Origin: Dirofilaria immitis
Lineage: Eukaryota > Nematoda > Chromadorea > Rhabditida > Onchocercidae
DNA: 64,000 nucleotides
Direction of reading: 5' to 3'
NCBI GenBank assembly: GCA_024305405.1
Contig: JAKNDB010000099.1
Coordinates: 1-64,000 of the forward strand
In this document: in pieces, positions 38,122 through 50,700 of the stretch
Numbering within the stretch: position 1 is the first letter of the stretch
Layout: each line of letters starts with the position of its first letter
Position numbers and translations under genes: made by a program
Notes under the pieces: model-generated
Databases searched by the model: none
Seen by the model: the letters and a program-made list of their open reading frames with translations, nothing else
Told to the model about the DNA's origin: nothing

Positions 38122-41100
38122 TTATACGTAGTGATGTCGTGCCGTAATTCGATCTACGAAATCTTCATCACCACTTGATTCACGTCGATGTCCTGTCGGA
38201 GTTGTAAATGATACGACTGAAAAAGATGCGATGTGTTAAAAAATCTTGGAAATTTTAAATTCAATAATTCCTTTTTGTTAAAAAAGATTAAAAAGAATCC
38301 AATCTTGGTTATTTAATGCTAATATGTTTATAACTAAGTGATTGCATAACAAATTTCTTGTTATCAGGAATTGAAGCTTCGTGTTTCAGTGATGTTACTT
38401 ACATTTGCATACTGTTACAGCTTGATTATATTTCTATCAAATTTTCTATTTATAAAAGTAAATAAACAACCGTTCACCTTTTGGTTTCTCTGATTCCGAT
38501 GATCTAACAAGTGGTTCTTCCAAATTCAACGGAAGTACAAGAGTTTCAATTTTGATCGCCTGGAAAGTTTAAACTGTTTTAAAGAAATAATTCATTTCTG
38601 TAAGCTATGACTGTAATACCTATTATTATGTCGAATAAATAAAATTCTTCAAAAAGATTTAAAAACATTAAAGCTAGCATTTTTTAATACCAATATTTTT
38701 ATCAATTTTTATAGCAAATTTGACAGTTACTTTAAATTTCCTAAATTATTTTTCTTACTTTGAGAAATAAGCATATGCAGTCGTTAATATATAAAAGTAG
38801 GATACGGTGAAGATTTAATCAGCGGAGTAATTTAACCGAGTAGTCTGCTATTTGACACTTTTTCTACTAATTTTGGACTAAACTAAAAACTAACGGATAG
38901 GCTAAATTTTTGAATAGTTTACCTTTATCAATATTTGGTGATTTTCGACACTTCGAAAATAGTGGTAAGTCATGTAATTCAACAACTGTGCGTTTTTCTG
39001 AACCTAAAAAACAAGATGTCAAATTTTATAAATCTATTTGGCTCCACTAAAAATGTTTCTCTTGCCTTTTAAAATAAAAGAATTGTGGAATTAATTTTAA
39101 TTATGGGATGTATCAATACGTGATTTCATCAGTAAGAATGAAAATGAACCGATGGAAGGAAGTATACTAAAATAAAAACAATTAATAAATGTAAATTTCC
39201 TTTATCATCCTTACCCATCTCAATTTACCACCTGGAAATCTTCATAATCAATTTCAAACCACAAATAGTATGTTGAAGTAAGATAATTTGACAATAAAAG
39301 CGAAAATAAACTATGGCAAACCGAAATATATCCAAATCATTAAATTATTTATTGCATGACTTATCACATCTATATAAACGAATATTATTACGATATCTAT
39401 TATAAGGAATTATTTATCTAATTTTCTCTTTGTTCCATACAACAAAGCTCATGTACAATGCTTAAAATGTTGAAATCTATGCTAATTGTCTGAAATATTG
39501 TAATGATCGAAGCTTCTTCAATATCTGAATATTGTCCATCTTTCATTCTTTGTTCTGATAACCAAACCATTCGTATAACCAATATGTAATAAGCCACTAT
39601 CTACTACAGAGATCAAGAATCACCAATACAAAAATCTCATGCTGAACTAGCATGTTCCAAGCAGTATTACTCAATCAATCAATTATCATCAGCAGTCAAT
39701 CAATCATTCCCGCTCTTATTTTATTTGGCTATCTAATCTGGTTACCGTTGGCTGCTCACTTGTTTTCACTCTTCATTTTAATCATTACTTTTTCTTGCGT
39801 TGTTAAGCTTTCTTTCGCTTACTTTGTTCAATGTAATTATTACTGAATAAAATTCATTACGATCGATGCTTTTCATGGTTTAATTACCCAGGTTTGAAAC
39901 CGTAAAAGAAAGCTATTTTCGAACATATCTCCCATAAAGAAGAAAATTTAATACATAGTGATTAGTTTAGATATGATTAGAGTTTTTCGAATCCATTTTA
40001 TTATTTTGCATTCTATAATTATACCGATTTCTAACTTCAAATTTAGATTTATATATGAATTTGTATTTAGCAGTAATGACAGCACCGATTAATTTTTTAA
40101 TCAATTTTAATGTTGCGAAATTTCTCTAAAATTGCTTCATGTGAATGCAATTTGGATAATTTTTCTATTTGATGGTAGAGTTTATAATATACCATTGAAA
40201 TTTTGCACTAAATAAACACATTTCTAATTATGTTTCAAATTTTTTAAAAATCATTTTGTTTATTATTAGACAGTTGATTACACTATTAAAATATATCAAT
40301 TAAAGATATGCTAACCAAAGTAATGACTGTTCGTCGTAGTCATTGGTGAAGAAATCATATGTGAATTGTCATCTTCTCTACCCTCAACGATAGTCCTTTC
40401 AGGTACTGCTTCTAGAAATTCCTTTCCTCAGTTACATTGATTCCCAGATGACTTATTGTGCACTTTGCTAGAGCAACAATAAAGGTTAAAACTGCATAAA
40501 ATTAGCAATAACTTAAAAATTTGTGCAATACTTCACACTTCACTTAAGTGATTATTCTTCTTAAAATTTAGTCCTAAAAATTATAAAATAAAAAAAAAGC
40601 CCTTTGATAAGAACTGAGAAAAAAACTATGCATATATGTATATGAGGGAAACCTTTATGATGTACTGAAGAAGCTATTCGATTTAATTTCATGACAGTTG
40701 TAGTTGATAAGCGTCGTGCATCATTACCACTTGATCGTGCATTTGAATGACGATGTCCAACAGTACTTTGTGAACTACCCGAATCACTATGAAGTTCCGT
40801 GATGGTTGGTGTATGAGATCGAGCAACTTCTAATATAGTTGTGCCAATAATTTAGAATGAACTTTTAAATAATAATAAAAATGGATGAATGATCATTATG
40901 CGAAAGATTATTGTTTGAATAAATTAAGGCTTTGTAGAAAAATTTTTAGTGTGCAAATTAATAGCACGTCAAATGCTAATTAACTTATTATCTAGAACAA
41001 AACACGAGAAATGAAATCATACCAAAAGCTCTTAATGAAAAATCTTCTTTCATCATCTGTAATTCTTGTGACAGTTCTGCTAACAAAGATCCATATCCTC

Positions 41101-41797
41101 GAATTTTAGTCCCAGACGCACCACCTAATTGTTTCAGACGTTCTTTGATTTCGGCTTGCCATGTTACTTCTTGTTCAGTTAAAACTTTTTGTGCTATCTG
41201 CAATTATAAAAATATATATTAAAGTAAGTATATTATTTTTAATACTAACTAAATATGTTATTCCAATAAATATATTAAAATCTATGAGACAACAAAAAAA
41301 GTAGAAACGAATTTATGAAATCTTTAATTGTATTTGCAAAGCGAAACTTTGAAATCAATTTTGAAACTAAACTTTCACTTTTAGAATTATTATTATTAGT
41401 AACAGGAGCATTGTAAATATAAGTATTGATAGTATAGAAGAAGAAAAAAGCTTTAGGTATGCGAGCAGGTTATATATAAAAACCAAAAGATATCACTTTT
41501 TGGGAAGTCTGCCATTTTTTCGAAGAAATAAATTCCGGTTTCAATGTTGGATTTAAATTTAAATTGCAGTTACGATATGCCGTTAAAGAATTGATCGAAA
41601 CAATTAAAGTACCTTGCTTTGGAGAAATGGTAGAATGATAAGTGATATTGGCAAGTTGATATCGACCATAAAATCAATAAATGAATATAATGTGGCACCG
41701 CCAATTTTTTTACCAAGCAAATCACGGATTATTTTGAATACTCGAGGCCATAGCAATGTCATTTGCTTCTCAAATGCGATTACCATCACTTTGAGAG
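38122..41797 (-). other. unc-80: unc-80 exon block E, C-terminus (6 exons)
   Basis: Exons: 41613-41797, 41023-41197, 40653-40829, 38923-39003, 38478-38559, 38122-38216. The first encodes ALKVMVIAFEKQMTLLWPR and FIDFMVDINLPISLIILPF. The last three encode a low-complexity tail ending SSGDEDFVDRITARHHYV. The 38923/38559 junction is out of phase by one, so a base may be missing or a small exon overlooked in the 1.65-kb and 0.36-kb introns. Confidence 0.8.
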
Positions 41798-44700
41798 CTA
41801 GAGAAAAATAAATCTAATTTAAAAAATAGGAGTAAATAATTACTGCATTAGAAAGAATTTCCTAGAAAATAATAAAAGTTGCAAATTTCTTCTTTTAAAC
41901 TATAACAAAAGTATACCCAGAAATATAGCTTGACAAACTGTTTCACGAACGATACGGTGCGTTGTTACGGTTGCAGAATGCCCACGTTCCGTTACGGATA
42001 CAGAACCCTGCCGTCCCGTAACATCTATAACCGTTGAGCCTACAGGAGAAAAAAGCTTTTAATGCGACATTATTATCTTATTTTATTACAGAAAAATTAT
42101 AACAAGTTTCATTCGGAAAACTTTTAATAAATTCCAGCTTTAAAAGGAGGAAAAAATTACTTTAAGCAAAAAAATAAACAAATATGCATATATTCAGTAG
42201 TGAAACATAATTAGTACTGCAATAAAATTATTTGCTGAATTGTTAGGCTGATAGAAACGATATTTTACCATGAACGTTTGATCCTCGTATTAAAGTGGAT
42301 GCTAAATTTGAGCCTGTTAATGGTGCGACACTTTGTCGTGCTAATGGAGGATTAATGGAACTTTGCATCAAATTCAAGCAAAATATTAAATCTTTTGTTT
42401 GGAATTGTGGCTTATCTGCAATGCAAATAATCAGTAAGTTCGTTGTTAATACAAATAAAGAAAATTAATTGATTTCTTTAATTTTCCAATCATTTTCAAA
42501 GATGTTATTTAGTTAATGAATAAAAAGTTTTCATATATATATGTATATGGCTTATTGTTGTTAATATAGTTCACTGGCGCTAAAATTTAAACAAAGAATA
42601 AAATGCGAAAGCGCTTCGTTAACTTACTGTCGAATATATTTATGTGTGATATGTAACTGTTAAAATTTATATCATCGAGTTTGAAATTTTAATTAAATTG
42701 ACTTATCTGAATGATTACTAGCATTTTTGTGATCAGGATGAGTCACTAAATGTATTAAATTTAAATTCTAGAAAAGTATTCAGTTATAATTTATAAATTA
42801 GAGGAATATATAAAATTGATAAAAAGACCGTTTTTCACAAGTGCAGCTCGAAGAAATAATGGAATTAAAATGTGACATAGTACAACTTCTAAACGTTCAG
42901 CTGTTGGTCCAATTCCTTCACTACTACATAAATATTCCAATGAAAATGCTGCCTAAACAATTTAAAATATAATGAACAGAATTATATTATAATTTAAAAA
43001 GAAGAAAGAAGAATAAAAACAAAAATAAATTATTATTAAATGAAAATTTTAGAAAAAATTCCATATATGCACATTTTATACCTGGCCAAGTGCTTGCACT
43101 AAGAAGGAAGCAAGCTTAAGGGCAGCATTGCAAAATGGTTGTGATGGACAAATGCCATGCAGTACGGTAGAAAAAGCAGGATTCGACTGAGTCAAGATAT
43201 CGTCATTTGAAGGATCACCGATCATTATTCGTAAACACATTAAAGTTATTGACTAAAAATAGAAAAAGTAAAATTAAATAACATTTTCGAAATTAATTAA
43301 TTAATTTCTTTAATTTTCCAATCATTTTCAAAGATGTTATTTGGTTAATGAATAAAAACTTTAATTAATCGAAATAATTAAGTAATAGATATACCTTTAA
43401 TGGATGCGAATGAGCAATGTAAGGATAAGCAACAAGGGTTTGATATAAACCATTAAGGCAGTTTGTTAATGCGGTCCAATTTGTTCGACGTCGAAAACGA
43501 TTTTCTTGCCAACCTTTTGAAGTGTTTTATCCAGACGTCGTAAAACGAAATTTAACGTTGGTCGATTACTCTCCACAGACCAATCAGTTATTAATAGTAT
43601 CACAGAGAAGTATCTATTAAATTTTAAAATTGTATTTCAAAAAAAAGAAAATCCATAACAGAAATTCCATGAACTTTAAAAAACAAGTTCTATAATTTTA
43701 TAAATTCAGAAATCTTATGAACTTATATGCAAAAATTACAAGAACATTTCAAAAAACGACAAATAGCATAAAGGAAATTGAAATATTTTGTTTTAATTAA
43801 TTCATGCAACACTACAGTGAACAGAGTAAAATAATAAAAATTACTTTTGCAATCCAAGGCAAGCTATTGTACTAAAATCATACGGTGCAATTTTCAATAA
43901 TGCAAGAGCAATTTCATTTAATTTCTGAAAGAAAAATGGGTTTGTTCAAATTCGTAATGCTCTTTTTAATTAATAAATTTTCAATCCTCGGAATTATTGA
44001 GAACTTAAATAATCATTAAAACAGAACAAAAGAATAACGTCAATTTAAATAAAATTTTTTTACATTTTCGAAAAAATATCTATTATCCTTCATTTTTTTC
44101 GAAGTCTCGATCAATTGTTTCTTAATTTTTAATGATATTAACAATAAAGGATATATTTTTCGAGAATAAGAGAAATTAAGAATAGGTATGTTAAGAGATT
44201 AAGATAAATTTTAATATTAGAAAATTTTTGAAGATTATATATTTTAATCTTTTACCACATAGCATTTATGGTCGAATAATTCCGGAATTTTAATATGTTC
44301 AATATTTGATGCTAGTTTAGTTAATTCCCTCAATCGTGGTTTTGCTTTCTCGATAAATGTAGCTGCTAACAGGAGAAGAGCATCACGTGGACGCCGAAAT
44401 ATTTCACGTTGTCCCTCGGAATTATCCATACCATCTGAGTTAACAGCATTCTTCTTATCCTTCATGCTATAAAATCAATTTTCTGATATTTTAAATTTAT
44501 TTAAGCTTTTAAATTTATTTATAGGACATTTCTTCAATAATGTAAGTTAGAAATTTTAGCCCAAAAATTTCATTACTAAAATATTGTTGAAAGTTTTCGC
44601 TTTTTTGAAATTTACAATAACCAAAAAGAACATTTCGTTTTCGTTACAGTAAATTGTAAATCTCTTTGTGATAATTTTGATCGCAATATTAACCATCATG

Positions 44701-47700
44701 ATTATATCGTCCTATTTTTATTAACCAAAATGCAATATGTCACTATTATATTTTATTTGCTTCAATTCATAATCGAAATATCGGTATTATTCAGCCAAAA
44801 AATGTTAGCCACTTTATAAATAAATATATTAAATTAAGTACATGCATTTGAGTCATAATTATTTGGTGAAATCTGAATTCCAAAAATTATTTTCAATTAT
44901 TCATTTACGAAACAAGAAAATTTGAAAAAGAAAAGAAAGAGAAATCTACGAGTATTGCATTTTCATTTCATCTTCGATCAAAGTTGGTGGTTCAAAGAAT
45001 TGTGGTGAATCTGCAATAAATGATTTCCCTCGATCACTGACACTATTAACAATATCGAATGTTCGTGTAGGACCTCTAAAATAGATATTCATTGATGAAT
45101 ATTTTATCAAAAATTGTTAAATAAGTATTTTTAATTTCGTTTGTAAATATCCCAACTCTATTTTCATTTTAATTATTTCTGCAAAAATTAGGCTTAAAAA
45201 TAACCTAGCAAGAATATCACAACAGTTGACCAATGCTTTCATTTCAACGCAAAGTGTCGTATAAATAGATATTTCGTGTTTTATAGCAGTAATACTATTC
45301 CCTTGTTTTACCGTATCCTGTTCAATTTGCTCCAAGAAATATGGTATCGTTGCTTGTATTACTAACTAAAATAAGATAACAAGTTAACATAATTTCATTA
45401 AGACGTATGATATAAATGGATTAATCGAAAAAGTTTGCGTACACAACTTATTTGTTTATAAATATGTCTTCTTTGTTTTGTATAGTTGCAAATGAACAAA
45501 GCAAAAATTTGACATGTTTCTTATTTCACGATGGGAATAATATACGGTAATAATATGAAATAATTCCAAAATAAAAATATTAAATTAAACATTACCAACA
45601 TCTGATAACAGCGTCGTGATTCAGGCGCAAAAGCACATACTGTTACAGCGCTTGCCAGCGCATCCGTTAATAAGTTAAACGTATTGGGATCATCACGATA
45701 GCACAAATCTAATGCCTAAAATTGGTTAAGTTTGCAAAGAAAAATATTTTTAAAATTTGACTAAAATTATTAATACATTATCATATTCATTACACCGATC
45801 ATAATGAATGTTTCAAAGAAAATATACAAAGCTTAATTTATCATATAAATCATTTCCATTAATAAAATATGATATGATAAATGATTATTAGTTGTTGCTG
45901 CTGTTGTTGCTATTATATGAATCATTCATTGCATAGATTTATTTCATTTAAGGAATTTCAATTGAATTATTTAACTATTCTATACCGATAATTTCGAAAT
46001 TTTTTGATTAAAAAAAAAAATCATACGCATATTTTTAAATATAACTCAACGATTTAAATAAAAGACAAAATTATGATAACAAAATCATCAGAAGATTAAA
46101 GTATGCAATAAGCATTGAAAAATTAGTAAATATCTTATTTAATTTTAAATAATTCAAACTTTCATCTTTGTAACATAAACAATAGCAATGGAGTGTAAAT
46201 GTATTTGCATTGTATTACAAAATTATTTTAATGAAAAAATCGAAATTTTATATAAACAAAAAGTTATATGAAATCAAAATTTCAAAATTCAATTATCAAC
46301 AAACTTTTAATGGTCTTGCTTCATTGACTAAACCTAATACATCAATTGGATCATTCATATCAGCCATATCTTCCATGCTGTGCAATAAATTAAACCAATA
46401 TTTTGCCTTCACCTATAATAAATTTATAAGTAAATTTCTAAAAACAAAATAACAACAGAAAGCATTCAATAAATTCATCCTTATATTATTTAATGATAGA
46501 GAAGAGATATTGAGAATTCAAAATAAAAAGGATACCTTCATCGGATTTACTTCAAAATTATTATCATTAGTATCGAGAATGTTTGCTACAGAACCTGCCA
46601 TTTGTAATAAAAAGGTTTTCGATGAAGAATATAAAACTGTTTACAAACATATTCAATTGTACGACAAAGTAATGGATTAGTTTGCCGTTGACTATAGCAA
46701 CGTAATATTGTTGGCATTATCAAGAAGAAACCCTAAAAAAAGATACAATAAAATGAATGATAGATAAGATTAGATTTTTGGCAATTTCAAAATTCTTCAC
46801 TTCTTTTTTGCTTATTGAAAAAAATATTAATAATGTCATTATAATTATTTTTATAAACAAATAAAAGGAATATTCCTGGAATAATTCGATTTCTATCACG
46901 TTTTTCTTTCCCTTTACCTCTCTCTCTCTCTCCTCCGTCTCTTTCTGTCTCTCTCTCTTTGTAATATTAATTATACTAAAGAATTTCAATCTTATCTATT
47001 CTTAATTTCGATCGTATAATTCGAAGTTAAGAATTTCATAAAAAAGGAAGAAAAACAGATGAAAGAAAATGTTCATAGAAATATAATTAATATGAAATAA
47101 AAATTAATTAATTTTTAAAAATATACTTGATTAGTGAAGAGAGTGTTGAAATGTATAGCCATGGATAGATAAGTAGCCATACAACGGCGTAAAATTGTTA
47201 CATTTTCACAATGTAATAAGGTAACACCATTGATAACATTGATAAATAGATGCAAATCACAGAACATAAAAGCATTTTCCATTTTTTCGAACATATCAGA
47301 CATTAGCTAAAAATTTACTTGATTTTTTCAAAATTTTTAACTATTTCAAATTCCGCATCCTGATTCTACAATTTCTTCAAATCATAAGATTAGAATTTAA
47401 AACTTTGAATTAAAAAAGAAAAAATAGTGAAATAAGCATGCAAAAAGTAATCATCATGAAATGGTTAAAATTTTTGCTTCTTTCGAAGCAACAAGGATTT
47501 TTTTGAGATAAAAGCAAAGCGCAGTGTAGAAAGACTTACTAAAGTCCAAACAAATTTATGCATACTGTCCGCATAATATAATTCACGACCTAATGGTCCA
47601 TTATACATGCCAAAACATGTTTCCAAACTTTTCCGTGGAAAGGATGGTAAATGTGTAAATTCATCATGCAAGAAAAATATTCGCTGTGGTATCTAAAAAA

Positions 47701-50700
47701 AAGAAAGGGAAAAGAAATCTCGACTAATTTAATTTCTCATTACATTTGATATGATATAATGTTATGCAATAATAATCTATTGCATAACATTTTTTTATTC
47801 AAATAAAAGTTCATTTCAAAAAATACATTCACTTACAACATTTTCAGGACTATGAGCAAGAGCGTTATGAGTTAGCAATACTTTTCCCATTTCTATAAGT
47901 TTATGTGTGAATGCTATTTGGCGCATTCGAAGATGCGCTACGTCGGGATTCAGCTTGATCAACGTTAATTGTGGATACAATGAACGATGAAAGAAGTAAA
48001 AATCTCTAGAAAAAATTAATTAAATATCAACTATTCGAATTAAAATAATATTCCTTTTATCTTCCATTATCTCTTTTCTGGGTCATTCTATTTTATTTTT
48101 TCTCTCGCGGTATCGGTGATATATTACAGAAAAACATTAGAACTAATACAGGAAATAAGTAATAATTGAAATTTTCCTGCCTTATATATAATAAATCAAA
48201 CTTTATAATAATATGACTGCATCAGTAATATTACCATTATAATGTAAATAGTATTTAAATTCTCGAAATTGTATTTATACCACTGGAAATATTATTCCAT
48301 CATTTGGAATAATCGGATTATAATTTTATGGGAATAAAGAAAAAACATTTTATAATTACCTGACATATGATGAAGGATTATGAACTAGATTTGTTTTAGT
48401 ATCGATAAGAAAGTAATACGGACTATCGCTTTCGGGAATGTTAAAAATTCGAGACTATCTTTCAGTAATTGCTGAAACTGTGTTTCTTCATGGATCGGAA
48501 ATTGTGATGGAATTCCACCGGAACTACTATCAGGTCCATGAATAATAATTTTCTTTGCTGATGGAACATTTGCTGTTATCATTAATGCTTGCTAAAAATG
48601 AGTAAATATTTTGAAAAAATGCGGAAGATTTATTTAATACATTGTTGGTCATTCTTATTAATTCGATTTTTTTGCGAAATTCACATAAATATTTTGTTTA
48701 TTTTTGCATATAATTGCATTAAGCAATAAAAAATTGAAAACCAATTTGAATATTTATCTAAAAGTGTAAAAACACGAAAATGAGACATCGTAATAGTTCT
48801 ATTTTTAACTTTATTACATCCATTTCATTGTTAGCATTAAATGAATTAATTTGAAACTTATGTAATGAAATATATATATATATAATTAAAATATTACTTA
48901 CATCACATTGTTCCTTCTTCAGTGTTTGCTTCAAATCTTTAAAATATAATCCATGCACGTGTGGAATGATAAGCCAAATGATACTTAATGCCATCGCAAT
49001 TGCTTGATCGCTTCCTTCACATGGACTTCGTACATAATGCATTACAAAACCGAACTGTAAACAAAAAACATTTCCAACTATTTTTTAAATTTTCCAAAAA
49101 AAGAAAGTAATCAATAAAATATAAAAATAACTAGTATTGATAAATATTTGAATAATATTCGGCAGTTATGCTTAGTCATAATTTATCGTTTTATTTCTGA
49201 ATTGAAGAATTAATTATGCTTAATCATAATTTATCGTTTTATTTCTGAATTGAAGAATTAATTAAATTATATAGAAGTTTAGAAATTTTCAAAATTGCGT
49301 CGAAATGAAATTATTATTTTCAAATTTTAAAATATTATATTTGGATGTAATAAATTAATGAAACTTACAAAATAATTCATTAATGTATAAGCAGTTTGAC
49401 ATGGTAAAGGTTGAAAACGTAATATCAATTTCCGTAAAAGTGATATTAGATGTTCCTGGAAAATGATCGTCACATTATTTGAATAATCCTTTGTTATTAT
49501 GAATACAATATTAGAAGAAAAAAAAGTGAGAGACATCTTTATGATAAAGCGATTATATCGAATGCTTAAAAATATGAAATAAAATTAAATTAAATTAAAA
49601 TTAAAATTTTACAACGAAAAAAGAACATTCAATTAAACTTCTTCACAAAAATTCGTCTTATTTATTTAAATTAAATAAATTTTATTCATAAGTTAAAATG
49701 AAATTATTTCATAATTTATGAATTATTTGTAACTTTTATATTGGATATTTCTTTTATTCGTTATTTAAAAGATTTTTCCATTACTATCAAAATATATACG
49801 AACGATTCGAATAATCAATGTTGGATATCTTTTATTAATTTTCAGTATACATACCGAAAATTTTTAGTTTCCCATCAAAAATTCTTAACAGTTAACATTA
49901 AAATGAGTTTGCTTCACATATTAGTTAAATTTTCAACACAATACATGTTTAGAATAATGAAATTATAATGGAATATCCTAAGTAGAATAGTTGGTGATAT
50001 TTCTTTGCTTAGTACCATAAATTCTTAAATTCAAAAAAGATTCTGCATCTCATATAGCTCATCCTATTCATTAGATCATTTGAGATGCTAATGATTATAT
50101 CAATGAATTTTTGACAATAATTTGTAAATATTTATTTTCCTTTTTCATACATTACTATCGCAAATGCACATGCAGTGCTCGATTCATGCAAAAAAAAGAA
50201 AAAAATTGTACAACAAAATAAATATTTAAAAAAAAACTTTCATATCAAAATTTTTGTATTTTTATTTATTAACGAATATTTTTGAAATTACAAATATAAG
50301 AACGAATGATTCGTGCAACAATTTGATGCAACGCAAAATGTTGCTTACCCATTGAGCAGTGGTATGAAATTCAATATTTGCTGACTAAATATTTTGATAT
50401 TTTATATGGATAATATTAAAGATATGATATGATATGATTATATATAGAAAAATATGAGATTTAGCAAAAGATAAGAGAGCAAAGATATATTTGTTTAAAC
50501 AATAAAAGTTGAGAATTTTTCTAGAACAATAAATTCGAATTAAAACATATTTTAAACTAGGATAATTAGAAAGGAAAACAATCGATACAATTTTTCTTTT
50601 CCAAAAATCAATAAATATCTATAAAAATGCTTTTCAGAAGCCTAATACATTACTATTTGCTGCTACTGTCGTGAGGTCATAAAATTTCTAAATAATCGAC

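Larger units (their letters stand above)
41917..48005 (-). other. unc-80: unc-80 exon block D (15 exons)
   Basis: Exons: 47837-48005, 47540-47692, 47127-47306, 46536-46732, 46305-46412, 45596-45715, 45205-45365, 44950-45075, 44256-44466, 43845-43924, 43395-43613, 43082-43252, 42829-42952, 42269-42415, 41917-42039. Strings include RDFYFFHRSLYPQLTLIKL, HLPSFPRKSLETCFG, LFINVINGVTLLH, MLVMF-preceding FAPESRRCYQML and YFSVILLITDWSVESNRP. Frame gaps at 46609-46613 and 43515-43518, each one base short. Confidence 0.9.

Noticed and set aside
39652..39846. Hydrophobic frame of 64 codons resembling a membrane peptide
   Set aside because: Lies on the opposite strand inside an unc-80 intron. Hydrophobic composition is expected from T-rich intron sequence.
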